Positions 7,872 through 13,452 of a DNA stretch of 14,466 nucleotides are shown piece by piece. The position numbers and the translations under genes were made by a program. Under the pieces are notes generated by a model. It saw only the letters and a program-made list of their open reading frames with translations, searched no databases and was not told the origin of the DNA. Within the stretch, counting starts at the first letter, position 1, and every line of letters starts with the position of its first letter. Location of the stretch: the NCBI GenBank assembly GCA_903897565.1, contig CAIUCF010000324.1, forward strand, positions 1-14,466. The letters run 5' to 3'. This DNA comes from an uncultured Rhodospirillales bacterium. Its GTDB lineage: Bacteria; Pseudomonadota; Alphaproteobacteria; ATCC43930; CGMCC-115725.

Positions 7872-8830
7872 CAATGCTCCGTCATCGGGGTGTTGGCGCG
7901 GAGCAGCAGGTCCAGGCAGGCCATGCGCACAGCCACGCCCATCTCGACCTGTTCGCGGATCAGGCTGCGGTCGAGATCGTCGGCGACGGCGCTGTCGATC
8001 TCGACACCGCGATTGATCGGGCCGGGATGCATGACCAGGGCGTCCGGGCGCGCGCGCGCGATCTTGTTGTGATCCAGTCCATAGAAATGAAAATACTCGC
8101 GGATCGACGGCAGGAAACTGCCGTGCATACGCTCGGTCTGCAGCCGCAGCATCATGATGATGTCGACATCGGCGAGGCCTCGCGCCATGTCGTGGAAAAC
8201 TTCGACCCCCATGCGCGAGATCTGCGCCGGCAGGAGGGTGCGGGGGCCGACGACCCGGACATGCGCGCCCATGATATTGAGCAGAGCGATGTTGGAGCGG
8301 GCGACGCGACTATGGAGAACGTCGCCGCAGATCGCCACGGTCAGGCCATGGAGCCGGCCCTTGCGCCGGCGGATCGTCAGCGCGTCGAGCAGGGCCTGGG
8401 TGGGGTGCTCATGGCTGCCGTCGCCGCCATTGATCACGGCGCAATTGACCGCCTCGGCCAGCAATTTTACCGCGCCGCTCTCGGGATGGCGCACGACCAG
8501 CGCGTCGAGATGCATCGCGTTCAAGGTCAGCGCGGTGTCGAGGAGTGTCTCGCCCTTTTTCACGGAGGTGCTGGCCACCGACATGTTGATGACATCGGCG
8601 CCAAGCCGCTTGCCGGCGAGCTCGAAACTCGTCCGCGTGCGTGTCGAGTTCTCGAAGAAGAGATTAATGATGGTGCGCCCGCGCAGCAGCGTGCGCTTCT
8701 TATCATCGGCCCGGTTCTGCTCGATATAGGTCTCGGCAAGATCGAGGATCAGGGCGATATCCGCTGCATCCAGACCATCGATGCCGAGCAGATGGCGATG
8801 AGGAAAGTGGAGGACGGGGAGCTTACTCAT
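7871..8830 (-). CDS. pyrB: Aspartate carbamoyltransferase catalytic subunit
   Basis: It condenses carbamoyl phosphate with aspartate to carbamoyl-aspartate, the committed step of pyrimidine synthesis. The 319-residue protein shows the carbamoyl-phosphate loop [13 protein letters not shown] (about 58-70), the mobile active-site loop [13 protein letters not shown] (about 87-98), [14 protein letters not shown] in the middle, [13 protein letters not shown], and the aspartate-loop region [13 protein letters not shown] near the C-terminus. No pyrI regulatory subunit is nearby, which fits the class of transcarbamoylases that assemble with a PyrC or PyrC' protein instead. The ATG at 8830 has no evident Shine-Dalgarno sequence. 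It is the first gene of the run pyrB-pyrC'-plsY-sseA. The promoter is either in the 102 bases upstream, which hold a hairpin, or beyond the next gene. Confidence 0.97.
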   Translation of the reverse strand: MSKLPVLHFPHRHLLGIDGLDAADIALILDLAETYIEQNRADDKKRTLLRGRTIINLFFENSTRTRTSFELAGKRLGADVINMSVASTSVKKGETLLDTALTLNAMHLDALVVRHPESGAVKLLAEAVNCAVINGGDGSHEHPTQALLDALTIRRRKGRLHGLTVAICGDVLHSRVARSNIALLNIMGAHVRVVGPRTLLPAQISRMGVEVFHDMARGLADVDIIMMLRLQTERMHGSFLPSIREYFHFYGLDHNKIARARPDALVMHPGPINRGVEIDSAVADDLDRSLIREQVEMGVAVRMACLDLLLRANTPMTEH

Positions 8831-8890
8831 GAAGCCCGAGGGAGAGGCATTGGCACATCGCTGTTCAGGAGGATGGGGTTTGGGGATGAC

Positions 8891-8910
8891 GTCGGGCGAG
8901 CCGCGCCGAC
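8891..8910 (-). other. Stem-loop between the rod-like gene and pyrB
   Basis: GTCGGGCG (8891-8898) can pair with CGCCGAC (8904-8910) with one bulged base around a 5-base loop. It lies 61 bases before the pyrB start and 23 bases after the upstream gene's stop on the same strand. No U-tract follows it on the minus strand. It may mark a transcript end or a leader structure for pyrB. GTCGGGCG occurs again at 8921-8928. Confidence 0.3.
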
Positions 8911-8932
8911 ACGCTCAATCGTCGGGCGTCGA

Positions 8933-9328
8933 TCAGGCAATCAGGCTCAGCGTCTGCTTCGAGAGGGTCTGGCCGGTTTGCAGCGTGGCCAGATTGGCTT
9001 GATAGGCCGTTGTTGCGGCATTGAGCGCGGTAACGTCCTGAATGATCCCAGTACCCAGCAAACCGCTCTGCGCCGTCACGGAGGCGCTGACGCCGCCACC
9101 GCTCGTCGAAGTATTGGTTGCCGAGAGGGCGAGAAAAACCTGGCCCGGCGTCGCCGAGGGCTGGCCACCGCTCAGTTGCGGTGCAGCCGATACAGCAGAG
9201 GAGCCAAACGGCGCCGAGGTCGGCGGCGCGTCTTGAGTCCCTGGATTCGCGATGTTCGAGGCCGCGACAGCTAAGTCAACCTGCGCCGTGATCAACCCCG
9301 AGGTGGCAATCGCGTTGATGCTCGACAT
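8933..9328 (-). CDS. Orphan flagellar-rod-like small protein
   Basis: I do not recognise a named gene. The 131-residue protein carries two short regions resembling flagellar rod/hook proteins (FlgB/C/F/G/E). The N-terminus has AIATSGLITAQVDLAVAASN followed by IAN, like the conserved rod-family pattern of a small-residue helix ending in NIAN. The C-terminus, about 96-131, has DVTALNAATTAYQANLATLQ followed by TGQTLSKQTLSLIA, like the C-terminal helix of that family. Between them is a low-complexity stretch rich in Ser, Thr, Ala, Gly and Pro. It is about as long as FlgB or FlgC, but no flagellar gene is near and the usual TPGY after NIAN is missing (PGTQDAPP instead). The ATG at 9328 has AAGG very close upstream and AGGGG further up. 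It could be a divergent rod paralogue or a secreted coiled-coil protein using the same end helices. Confidence 0.7.
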   Translation of the reverse strand: MSSINAIATSGLITAQVDLAVAASNIANPGTQDAPPTSAPFGSSAVSAAPQLSGGQPSATPGQVFLALSATNTSTSGGGVSASVTAQSGLLGTGIIQDVTALNAATTAYQANLATLQTGQTLSKQTLSLIA

Positions 9329-9682
9329 AACCTTAAGCCCCTAGTGCGGGTCGCGGCCTGAAAGAACCGACGAGCGCGAATCCGCCCTGTTGTTATATTT
9401 GAAGCAAATTCTCGTCTTCAGATGATCCCATCCACACACGATTTGCTCCGGTACCTGTCGATAGGAGACGACCACCGACGGGAAAACCATACGCCCGAAC
9501 GAAATATTTGTGAAGGCCCGGGGGCGGTTCGGAATCGTCTCGTCCAAATCCCGCGGAATCAGTAGCTGAAGGACCGAGTTCCAAACATGAAGAAGCCCCC
9601 GTCGTCAGAGACGACGGAGGCTCCACTCATCACAGCGAAGCGAAAATGCGCCCCGCTTTACCAGGTTTGTCGGGATCGTGTC
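9329..9682. other. Intergenic region between the rod-like gene and the VPLPG-tailed protein gene
   Basis: These 354 bases hold no open frame with family resemblance; the short frames present have Arg/Pro/Ser-rich shadow composition. The part nearer 9590-9622 carries a strong hairpin (listed separately). The pair AGCAAAT (9403-9409) and ATTTGCT (9441-9447) forms a 7-bp inverted repeat with a 31-base spacer, near the A/T-richest part (about 9390-9410). That is where a promoter for the minus-strand rod-like gene might be expected, but I cannot assign boxes with confidence. Confidence 0.5.
9594..9622 (-). terminator. Probable transcription terminator of the VPLPG-tailed protein gene
   Basis: Bases 9594-9606 pair with 9610-9622 in a 13-position stem with a single mismatch (C9598/A9618) and a 3-base loop AGA. 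Read on the minus strand, it starts 60 bases after the stop codon at 9683, and the bases that follow are T-rich but interrupted (tcttcatgttt). The stem is strong but the U-tract weak, so it could be an intrinsic terminator or a protective 3' hairpin. Confidence 0.6.
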
Positions 9683-10321
9683 TTAGACGGACACACCCGA
9701 GCGACGGCGAGCGCCGAACGCGGTCAGGCCGATCAGGGCCGAACCGAACATCACGAGCGAGCCGGGAAGCGGCACGGTCGAGATGTCGCCACCGAAGGAG
9801 GTCGAGCCGCCTGGGCCGAGGTCAACAGTGCCGGAGAACAGGAGCGTGTACTTGCCAGCCGGGAGGTTGGCGAAATGCGACGCGTTGTCCGCACCGATCT
9901 GCGCGCCCGGGGTCACGACGCCGCCCGAGATGGTCGGCGCGCCGGCGGTCCAGGTCCAAGTCTGGCCCGGGGTCGAGGGCACATACTGCAGATAGGAGTC
10001 GACGCCGAGGTTGAAGGTGAAGCCGGCCAGGTAGCTGTTGCCGTCACCAACCAGGGAGCCGCGCTGGTTCAGCGTGAACGCATGGCCATTGAGGGACTCA
10101 GCGACGATGTCGGTCGTCACGAGGCCCGGGGCGGTCTCGGACAGCGACACGGTGAGCCCGGCGGTCTGACCGTCGAGGATGTTGAAGGGGTTGTAACCCG
10201 ACAGGTTGCCGAAGCCGACGTCGTTGAACGACACCGTCGACGCGTTGGCAGCCGCGGATGCGCCCACGAGGGCGGCCGTGAAAAGGCCGAAAGCCGCGAG
10301 GCTATTACGAAGCTTTGACAT
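9683..10321 (-). CDS. Secreted protein with VPLPG-type C-terminal sorting signal (PEP-CTERM/VPLPA-CTERM class)
   Basis: The 212-residue protein has a Sec signal peptide (MSKLRNSLAAFGLFTAALVG followed by ASAAANA, cleavage near residue 27). A Gly/Ser/Thr/Asn-rich beta-type body follows without recognised enzymatic motifs or cysteines. The C-terminal tail begins VPLPGSLVMFGSALIGLTAF and ends in GARRR plus five residues. The layout of a VPxP motif, one hydrophobic helix and an Arg cluster is that of exosortase substrates; the closest class I know is VPLPA-CTERM. Such proteins are exported, cleaved at the tail and usually linked to exopolysaccharide or biofilm matrix. I chose the ATG at 10321 because GGAGA lies six bases upstream; an in-frame TTG at 10336 would sit across that site. 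No exosortase gene is visible in this window. The body's function is unknown. Confidence 0.85.
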   Translation of the reverse strand: MSKLRNSLAAFGLFTAALVGASAAANASTVSFNDVGFGNLSGYNPFNILDGQTAGLTVSLSETAPGLVTTDIVAESLNGHAFTLNQRGSLVGDGNSYLAGFTFNLGVDSYLQYVPSTPGQTWTWTAGAPTISGGVVTPGAQIGADNASHFANLPAGKYTLLFSGTVDLGPGGSTSFGGDISTVPLPGSLVMFGSALIGLTAFGARRRSGVSV

Positions 10322-10438
10322 GATTTGTCTCCACAAAAAAATTCAGATATCCAATGAATATAAGCCCTTACGAACGGATCTTGTTAGGCCGGGCGCAGGA
10401 ACTTACTCGAAACGATCTCCATCGGGAAGGGAAGCCTA

Positions 10439-10457
10439 GGCGGGACCGAGTCTCGCC
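10439..10457. other. Short stable hairpin inside the divergent intergenic region
   Basis: GGCGGGAC (10439-10446) pairs with GTCTCGCC (10450-10457) across the 3-base loop CGA: eight pairs including one G-U when read on the + strand. It is followed by aaagggtaaccgcc and no T-run. It might be part of a longer structured RNA or an untranslated leader. Confidence 0.35.
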
Positions 10458-10551
10458 AAAGGGTAACCGCCTTCAAACATCCGGCGTGGAGCCTCTCTAT
10501 AAACTCATATTTTGGTGCGGTGCGCAAGAGATAATGAACAGAAGGTTAAAT

Positions 10552-10562
10552 ACCTGACAGGT
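10552..10562. promoter_or_regulatory. Odd palindrome ACCTGACAGGT, possible protein-binding site
   Basis: Five-base arms ACCTG and CAGGT meet around a single A. It lies in non-coding DNA 173 bases before the methyltransferase start. The half-sites recall LuxR-type boxes, but those have longer spacing, so no regulator is assigned. A palindrome this short can occur by chance. Confidence 0.2.
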
Positions 10563-10734
10563 GAAGAGAGTGGCGCCGAACTGCCTAGTCCAGGCTGATG
10601 CGCACGTATCGAAGGATATGATTAACAATGATAAAACGACCCTCCGGCCTGCGCGCTCCCTGCTTCGGCGGAGTGGGGTGGCGTTTGCGACATTTCAATG
10701 AACTATATTTGGAGTTTCATGTATTGAGCTCGTC

Positions 10735-11589
10735 ATGACCACGGATCGCTACCCTGCTGAGCAGGTGCACACGAAACCGGACGATCTCGGTATGGAGATC
10801 ATTCCGATTACTGACCCGGACGACCCGAGGATCGCTGAGTATCGGGCCATTCGCGAACGCGATCTGACGGGACGCGACCATTTTGTCGCGGAGGGCGAGG
10901 TCGTGCTCCAAGTCCTCCTCGGATCGCCATTGTGCCGGCCGGTCTCCGTGATGGTCGTCGAAAAGCGCCTCGACGGGCTGTTGCGGCGGTTGCGCGGGCT
11001 TGCCCCCGGTGTCGTCGTCTACAGTGTCGGGCAAGCGGTGATCGACTCTGTTGTCGGCTTTCCCATCCATCGCGGCATCCTCGCGCTCGGTCGCAGGATC
11101 GCCTCGCCGACCCCGGCTGGTTTGCTTGAGCGCGCGGGGCCGAAGGGGCTCGTGGTGGTACTCTTCGGCATCGCCAATCACGACAATATGGGGGGAATTT
11201 TCCGCAATGCCGCCGCGTTCGGGGCGCAGGCGATCCTGCTCGACCCCACCTGTTGCGATCCGCTCTACCGCAAGGCGATCCGGGTTTCGGTCGGTGGGTC
11301 GCTGGTGGTGCCGTTTGCCCGTTTCGACCGTGCCGACGATCCCATCGCCCTCCTCGAGCGGCACGGGTTTGAAGCGGTCGCTCTCACCCCCGGCGGTGCC
11401 GAGCCGCTCGCCGGGTTACAATGCGAAGGCCGTGTCGCGATGCTCCTCGGGAGCGAAGGCCCCGGGCTTCCGGCGACGATCCTGAGCCGGAGCCGGACCA
11501 TCACCATTCCGATGGCGGGCGGCTTCGATTCACTCAATGTGGCGACGACGAGCGGGATCGTGCTGCATCACCTCACACGGACAGGCTGA
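10735..11589 (+). CDS. TrmH/SpoU family RNA 2'-O-methyltransferase
   Basis: It is a SPOUT-fold (trefoil knot) methyltransferase that moves a methyl group from S-adenosylmethionine to a ribose 2'-OH in tRNA or rRNA; the target base cannot be read from sequence. The 284-residue protein has the substrate-binding N-domain (about 45-120, with RDHFVAEGEVVL and GFPIHRGILALG). Motif 1 is IANHDNMGGIFRNAAAFGA (146-164, with N148, N151, R157). Motif 2 is LLGSEGPGLP (237-246), and motif 3 is IPMAGGFDSLNVATTSGI (258-275). I kept the ATG at 10735, with weak support. The ATG at 10792 (MEIIPITDPDDPRI) starts where family similarity begins and is a serious alternative; neither has a good Shine-Dalgarno sequence. 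The 3' end overlaps the convergent thioesterase gene by 17 bases. Confidence 0.92.
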   Translation: MTTDRYPAEQVHTKPDDLGMEIIPITDPDDPRIAEYRAIRERDLTGRDHFVAEGEVVLQVLLGSPLCRPVSVMVVEKRLDGLLRRLRGLAPGVVVYSVGQAVIDSVVGFPIHRGILALGRRIASPTPAGLLERAGPKGLVVVLFGIANHDNMGGIFRNAAAFGAQAILLDPTCCDPLYRKAIRVSVGGSLVVPFARFDRADDPIALLERHGFEAVALTPGGAEPLAGLQCEGRVAMLLGSEGPGLPATILSRSRTITIPMAGGFDSLNVATTSGIVLHHLTRTG

Positions 11590-12004
11590 GCGCCTGCAGG
11601 GCGGCGACGATTTCAGCGGGCAGGGGCGCCGACCGCCGGGTTGCCTCGTTCATCATCACCAGCACCGACTTCGCCTCGGCGACCAGATTGCCGTTGTTGA
11701 ACATCGCCTGCTTCATGGTGAACGAGGATCGGCCGATTCCGACGATGCCGACGCCGATCTGAACCCGGCCGGGCCAACGCATCTCGGCGCGATAGTCGAT
11801 TTCGAGGCGGACGATCACGAAGGCGTGGCCAGGGATCGGTAAGCTGCTGGAAATGCCGTGAAGCAGGGATGCCCTGCCGAATTCGAGGAAGGCGGCGAAT
11901 GCGACGTTGTTGACATGGCCGATCCGATCGGTGTCGCTATGACGGATATCGGTTTCTGTCCTGTGGGGATAGGCGTCGAAGGTAAGCGCAGTGTGAAGGG
12001 TCAT
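11573..12004 (-). CDS. Acyl-CoA thioesterase, 4-hydroxybenzoyl-CoA thioesterase (hotdog) family
   Basis: It probably hydrolyses acyl-CoA thioesters in the cytoplasm; chain preference cannot be told. The 143-residue size is typical of single hotdog-domain YbgC/FadM-like enzymes. Residues 21-33 read RHSDTDRIGHVNN, with the likely catalytic Asp D26 followed by the GHVNN helix start, and then FAAFLEFGRASLL. Later strands (FVIVRLEIDYRAEMRWPGRV and SSFTMKQAMFNNGNLVAEA) match the family's central beta-sheet. I chose the ATG at 12004, with GGAAA four bases upstream, because similarity begins soon after it. The frame extends to 12070, but the extra 22 residues look non-coding. It overlaps the methyltransferase tail to tail and is divergent from the DUF2336 gene. 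Confidence 0.9.
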   Translation of the reverse strand: MTLHTALTFDAYPHRTETDIRHSDTDRIGHVNNVAFAAFLEFGRASLLHGISSSLPIPGHAFVIVRLEIDYRAEMRWPGRVQIGVGIVGIGRSSFTMKQAMFNNGNLVAEAKSVLVMMNEATRRSAPLPAEIVAALQALSLSV

Positions 12005-12318
12005 GAGGTTTCCATCGCGGGGCCGGGCGACACGCCCGACCCCGGTCCACGATTTGAATGCGCGCCGCACCGGTACCGATGGGCAGACGAGGGCCCCAAT
12101 TTCGCCGGAGCGGCCCGGCCCGATACTGTTCGAGAACGGCGCCTGGGGAAAGCGTTTCCCACATGACGGAGGGGGAACGACGCTCGCGCGGGCGCGGGTC
12201 CGCCGCGGCTCGTCCCGGTGTTGGTGTGATCATGATTGGGGGACGCCATGATTGATCTGCGCGATTCTTGGGTTATGCTATAGTCGTTGTTGCTGCTGTG
12301 GATCATCGGAGTGCGTCA
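12005..12318. other. Divergent intergenic region between the thioesterase and DUF2336 genes
   Basis: These 314 bases must hold promoters for both flanking genes. Seen here are an inverted repeat GGGAAA-gcg-TTTCCC (12146-12160), a direct repeat CATGATTG at 12231-12238 and 12247-12254 (16 bases start to start), and a candidate promoter for the + strand gene. Short frames on both strands are Arg/Gly/Pro-rich shadows without ribosome-binding sites. I see no RNA gene. Confidence 0.5.
12252..12279 (+). promoter_or_regulatory. Candidate sigma-70-type promoter for the DUF2336 gene
   Basis: TTGATC (12252-12257) and TATGCT (12274-12279) are separated by 16 bases, about 40 bases before the preferred ATG. 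The second copy of the CATGATTG repeat (12247-12254) overlaps the -35 hexamer, as a regulator site would. An alternative -10, TATAGT (12279-12284), would need a poorer 21-base spacer. Confidence 0.35.
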
Positions 12319-13434
12319 ATGCCAACCTCAGATTACGGGGATCTGGAGAATCTGGTTCGTCTCGCCCGGGACAAGACGGTTTCTGGCAGGCAAACCCTGG
12401 TAGCGACGATCGGTGACTTGTTCCTGTCGATGGACACGGTGCTTTCCGAGCGCGAGCGCGTGCTGATGTCGGAGATTCTCCATCGGCTGGTGCATGACAT
12501 GGAGCTGTCGTTGCGCAAGGCCCTTGCCGAGCGGCTTGCGAGCCAGCCGAAGGCGCCACGCGAGCTCGTCGTCGCGCTTGCCAACGACACGATCGAGGTC
12601 GCCCATCCCCTGCTCGTCGAAAGCGAAGTGCTGCAGGATATCGAACTCATCGAGATCATCCGCAATCGGACGCTCGAGCATCAGCTCGCGATTACCATCC
12701 GCAATCATCTGAGCGCGCCGGTCTCCGATGCCCTGGTCGAGACCGACAATGTCGATGTGATCACGCGCCTGCTCGAGAACGAGAACGCCAAGATTTCGCA
12801 GAAGACCATGGAGTATCTGGTCGAGCAGTCGCAGCGTGTCGACGCCTATCAGAATCCGCTGCTGCGCCGCCCCGATCTCGAGCCGGCGCTCGCGCGCCGG
12901 ATGTACTGGTGGGTCTCTGCCGCGCTGCGCAGCTTCATCCTCGATCATTTCGAGGTCGATCCCGGCATGCTCGACGCGACGATGGAGGCGACCGTCAAGG
13001 CGCTGGCCCGGGCGCCGTCCGAGGATGCCGTGTCTCGGGCCATGGAACTGGCCAACCGCCTGGCTGAAACCGAGGGCATCACCTTCGAGCTGATGCTGCG
13101 CACCCTGCGTCGCGGCGAGGTATCGCTGTTCATCGCCCTGTTCTCGAAATTCACGGGGGTACGCCCGGCGCTCGCCCGGCGGATCCTGTTCGAGCCGGGC
13201 GGCGAGGGCCTGTGCATCGCCTGCAAGGGGGCCGGTATCGACAAGCAATCCTTTACGGCGCTGTATCGCCTGACCCGCAAGAGCCAGTCCGGCGTCGAAG
13301 CGACGGGCGAGAACAGCGCGGCTGTCCTTCAGCTCTATGACGCGATCGCGCAGGATGCGGCCGAGGCGATGCTGCATCGCTGGCAGCGCGACCCCGAATT
13401 CCTCAAGGCTGTCTGGCAGGTCGAGCAGTTCTAG
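12319..13434 (+). CDS. DUF2336 domain protein
   Basis: This 371-residue, mostly helical cytoplasmic protein belongs to the alphaproteobacterial DUF2336 family, whose function is not established to my knowledge. No signal peptide or membrane helix is visible. The N-terminal half is a series of short helical units (ERVLMSEILHRLVHDMELSL, LASQPKAPRELVVALANDTI, NVDVITRLLENENAKISQKT) that resemble HEAT-like repeats and are typical of the family. The next conserved segment is RRMYWWVSAALRSFILDHF, and the C-terminal third contains FELMLRTLRRGEVSLFIALF and GLCIACKGAGIDKQSF. I chose the ATG at 12319 because GGAG is seven bases upstream. A TTG at 12268 would add 17 residues that would cover the candidate promoter. 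It ends 18 bases from the convergent histidine kinase gene; any signalling link between them is speculation. Confidence 0.88.
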   Translation: MPTSDYGDLENLVRLARDKTVSGRQTLVATIGDLFLSMDTVLSERERVLMSEILHRLVHDMELSLRKALAERLASQPKAPRELVVALANDTIEVAHPLLVESEVLQDIELIEIIRNRTLEHQLAITIRNHLSAPVSDALVETDNVDVITRLLENENAKISQKTMEYLVEQSQRVDAYQNPLLRRPDLEPALARRMYWWVSAALRSFILDHFEVDPGMLDATMEATVKALARAPSEDAVSRAMELANRLAETEGITFELMLRTLRRGEVSLFIALFSKFTGVRPALARRILFEPGGEGLCIACKGAGIDKQSFTALYRLTRKSQSGVEATGENSAAVLQLYDAIAQDAAEAMLHRWQRDPEFLKAVWQVEQF

Positions 13435-13452
13435 CGGCGTCTAGCAGCCGCA

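Larger units (their letters stand above)
10322..10734. other. Divergent intergenic region between the VPLPG-tailed protein and the RNA methyltransferase
   Basis: These 413 bases hold no supportable gene. The side next to 10321 is A/T-rich and should contain the minus-strand promoter (taagggcttatattcattgg on the minus strand is the likeliest zone). The middle has a stable hairpin (10439-10457) and an odd palindrome ACCTGACAGGT (10552-10562). The side next to 10735 has tatatt (10704-10709) followed by GGAG (10711-10714). I saw no sigma-54 -24/-12 pair with correct spacing and no match to a riboswitch class I know. Confidence 0.5.

Noticed and set aside
7874..9274. Long + strand open frame (466 residues) opposite pyrB and the rod-like gene
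   Set aside because: It runs antisense across two genes with clear family motifs, has His/Asp/Arg/Gln-rich composition typical of antisense GC-rich shadows, and shows no domain.
10439..10480. Possible cobalamin or cyclic-di-GMP riboswitch around the hairpin
   Set aside because: Single words such as gggaccg and aaagggtaacc recall fragments of known classes, but the order and the partner stems are missing.
10552..10562. LuxR-type box reading of ACCTGACAGGT
   Set aside because: Half-sites look right but LuxR-type boxes have a larger spacer, and no luxR/luxI gene is present; kept only as a weak palindrome.
10573..10590. Possible sigma-54 promoter (tggcgccgaactgcc)
   Set aside because: The GG and GC elements are nine bases apart instead of ten, and it points toward the methyltransferase rather than the sorted protein gene.
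12163..12255. Small + strand open frame upstream of the DUF2336 gene
   Set aside because: It has no ribosome-binding site, an Arg/Gly-rich product, and ends across the candidate -35 region.
12328..13377. Minus-strand open frame of 349 residues opposite the DUF2336 gene
   Set aside because: Shadow of the DUF2336 coding strand; the forward protein carries the family's conserved segment and a good ribosome-binding site.
13434..13451. GCGGC/GCCGC pair between the DUF2336 gene and histidine kinase as a terminator
   Set aside because: Only five base pairs with an 8-base loop and no T-run; it is expected by chance in sequence this GC-rich.
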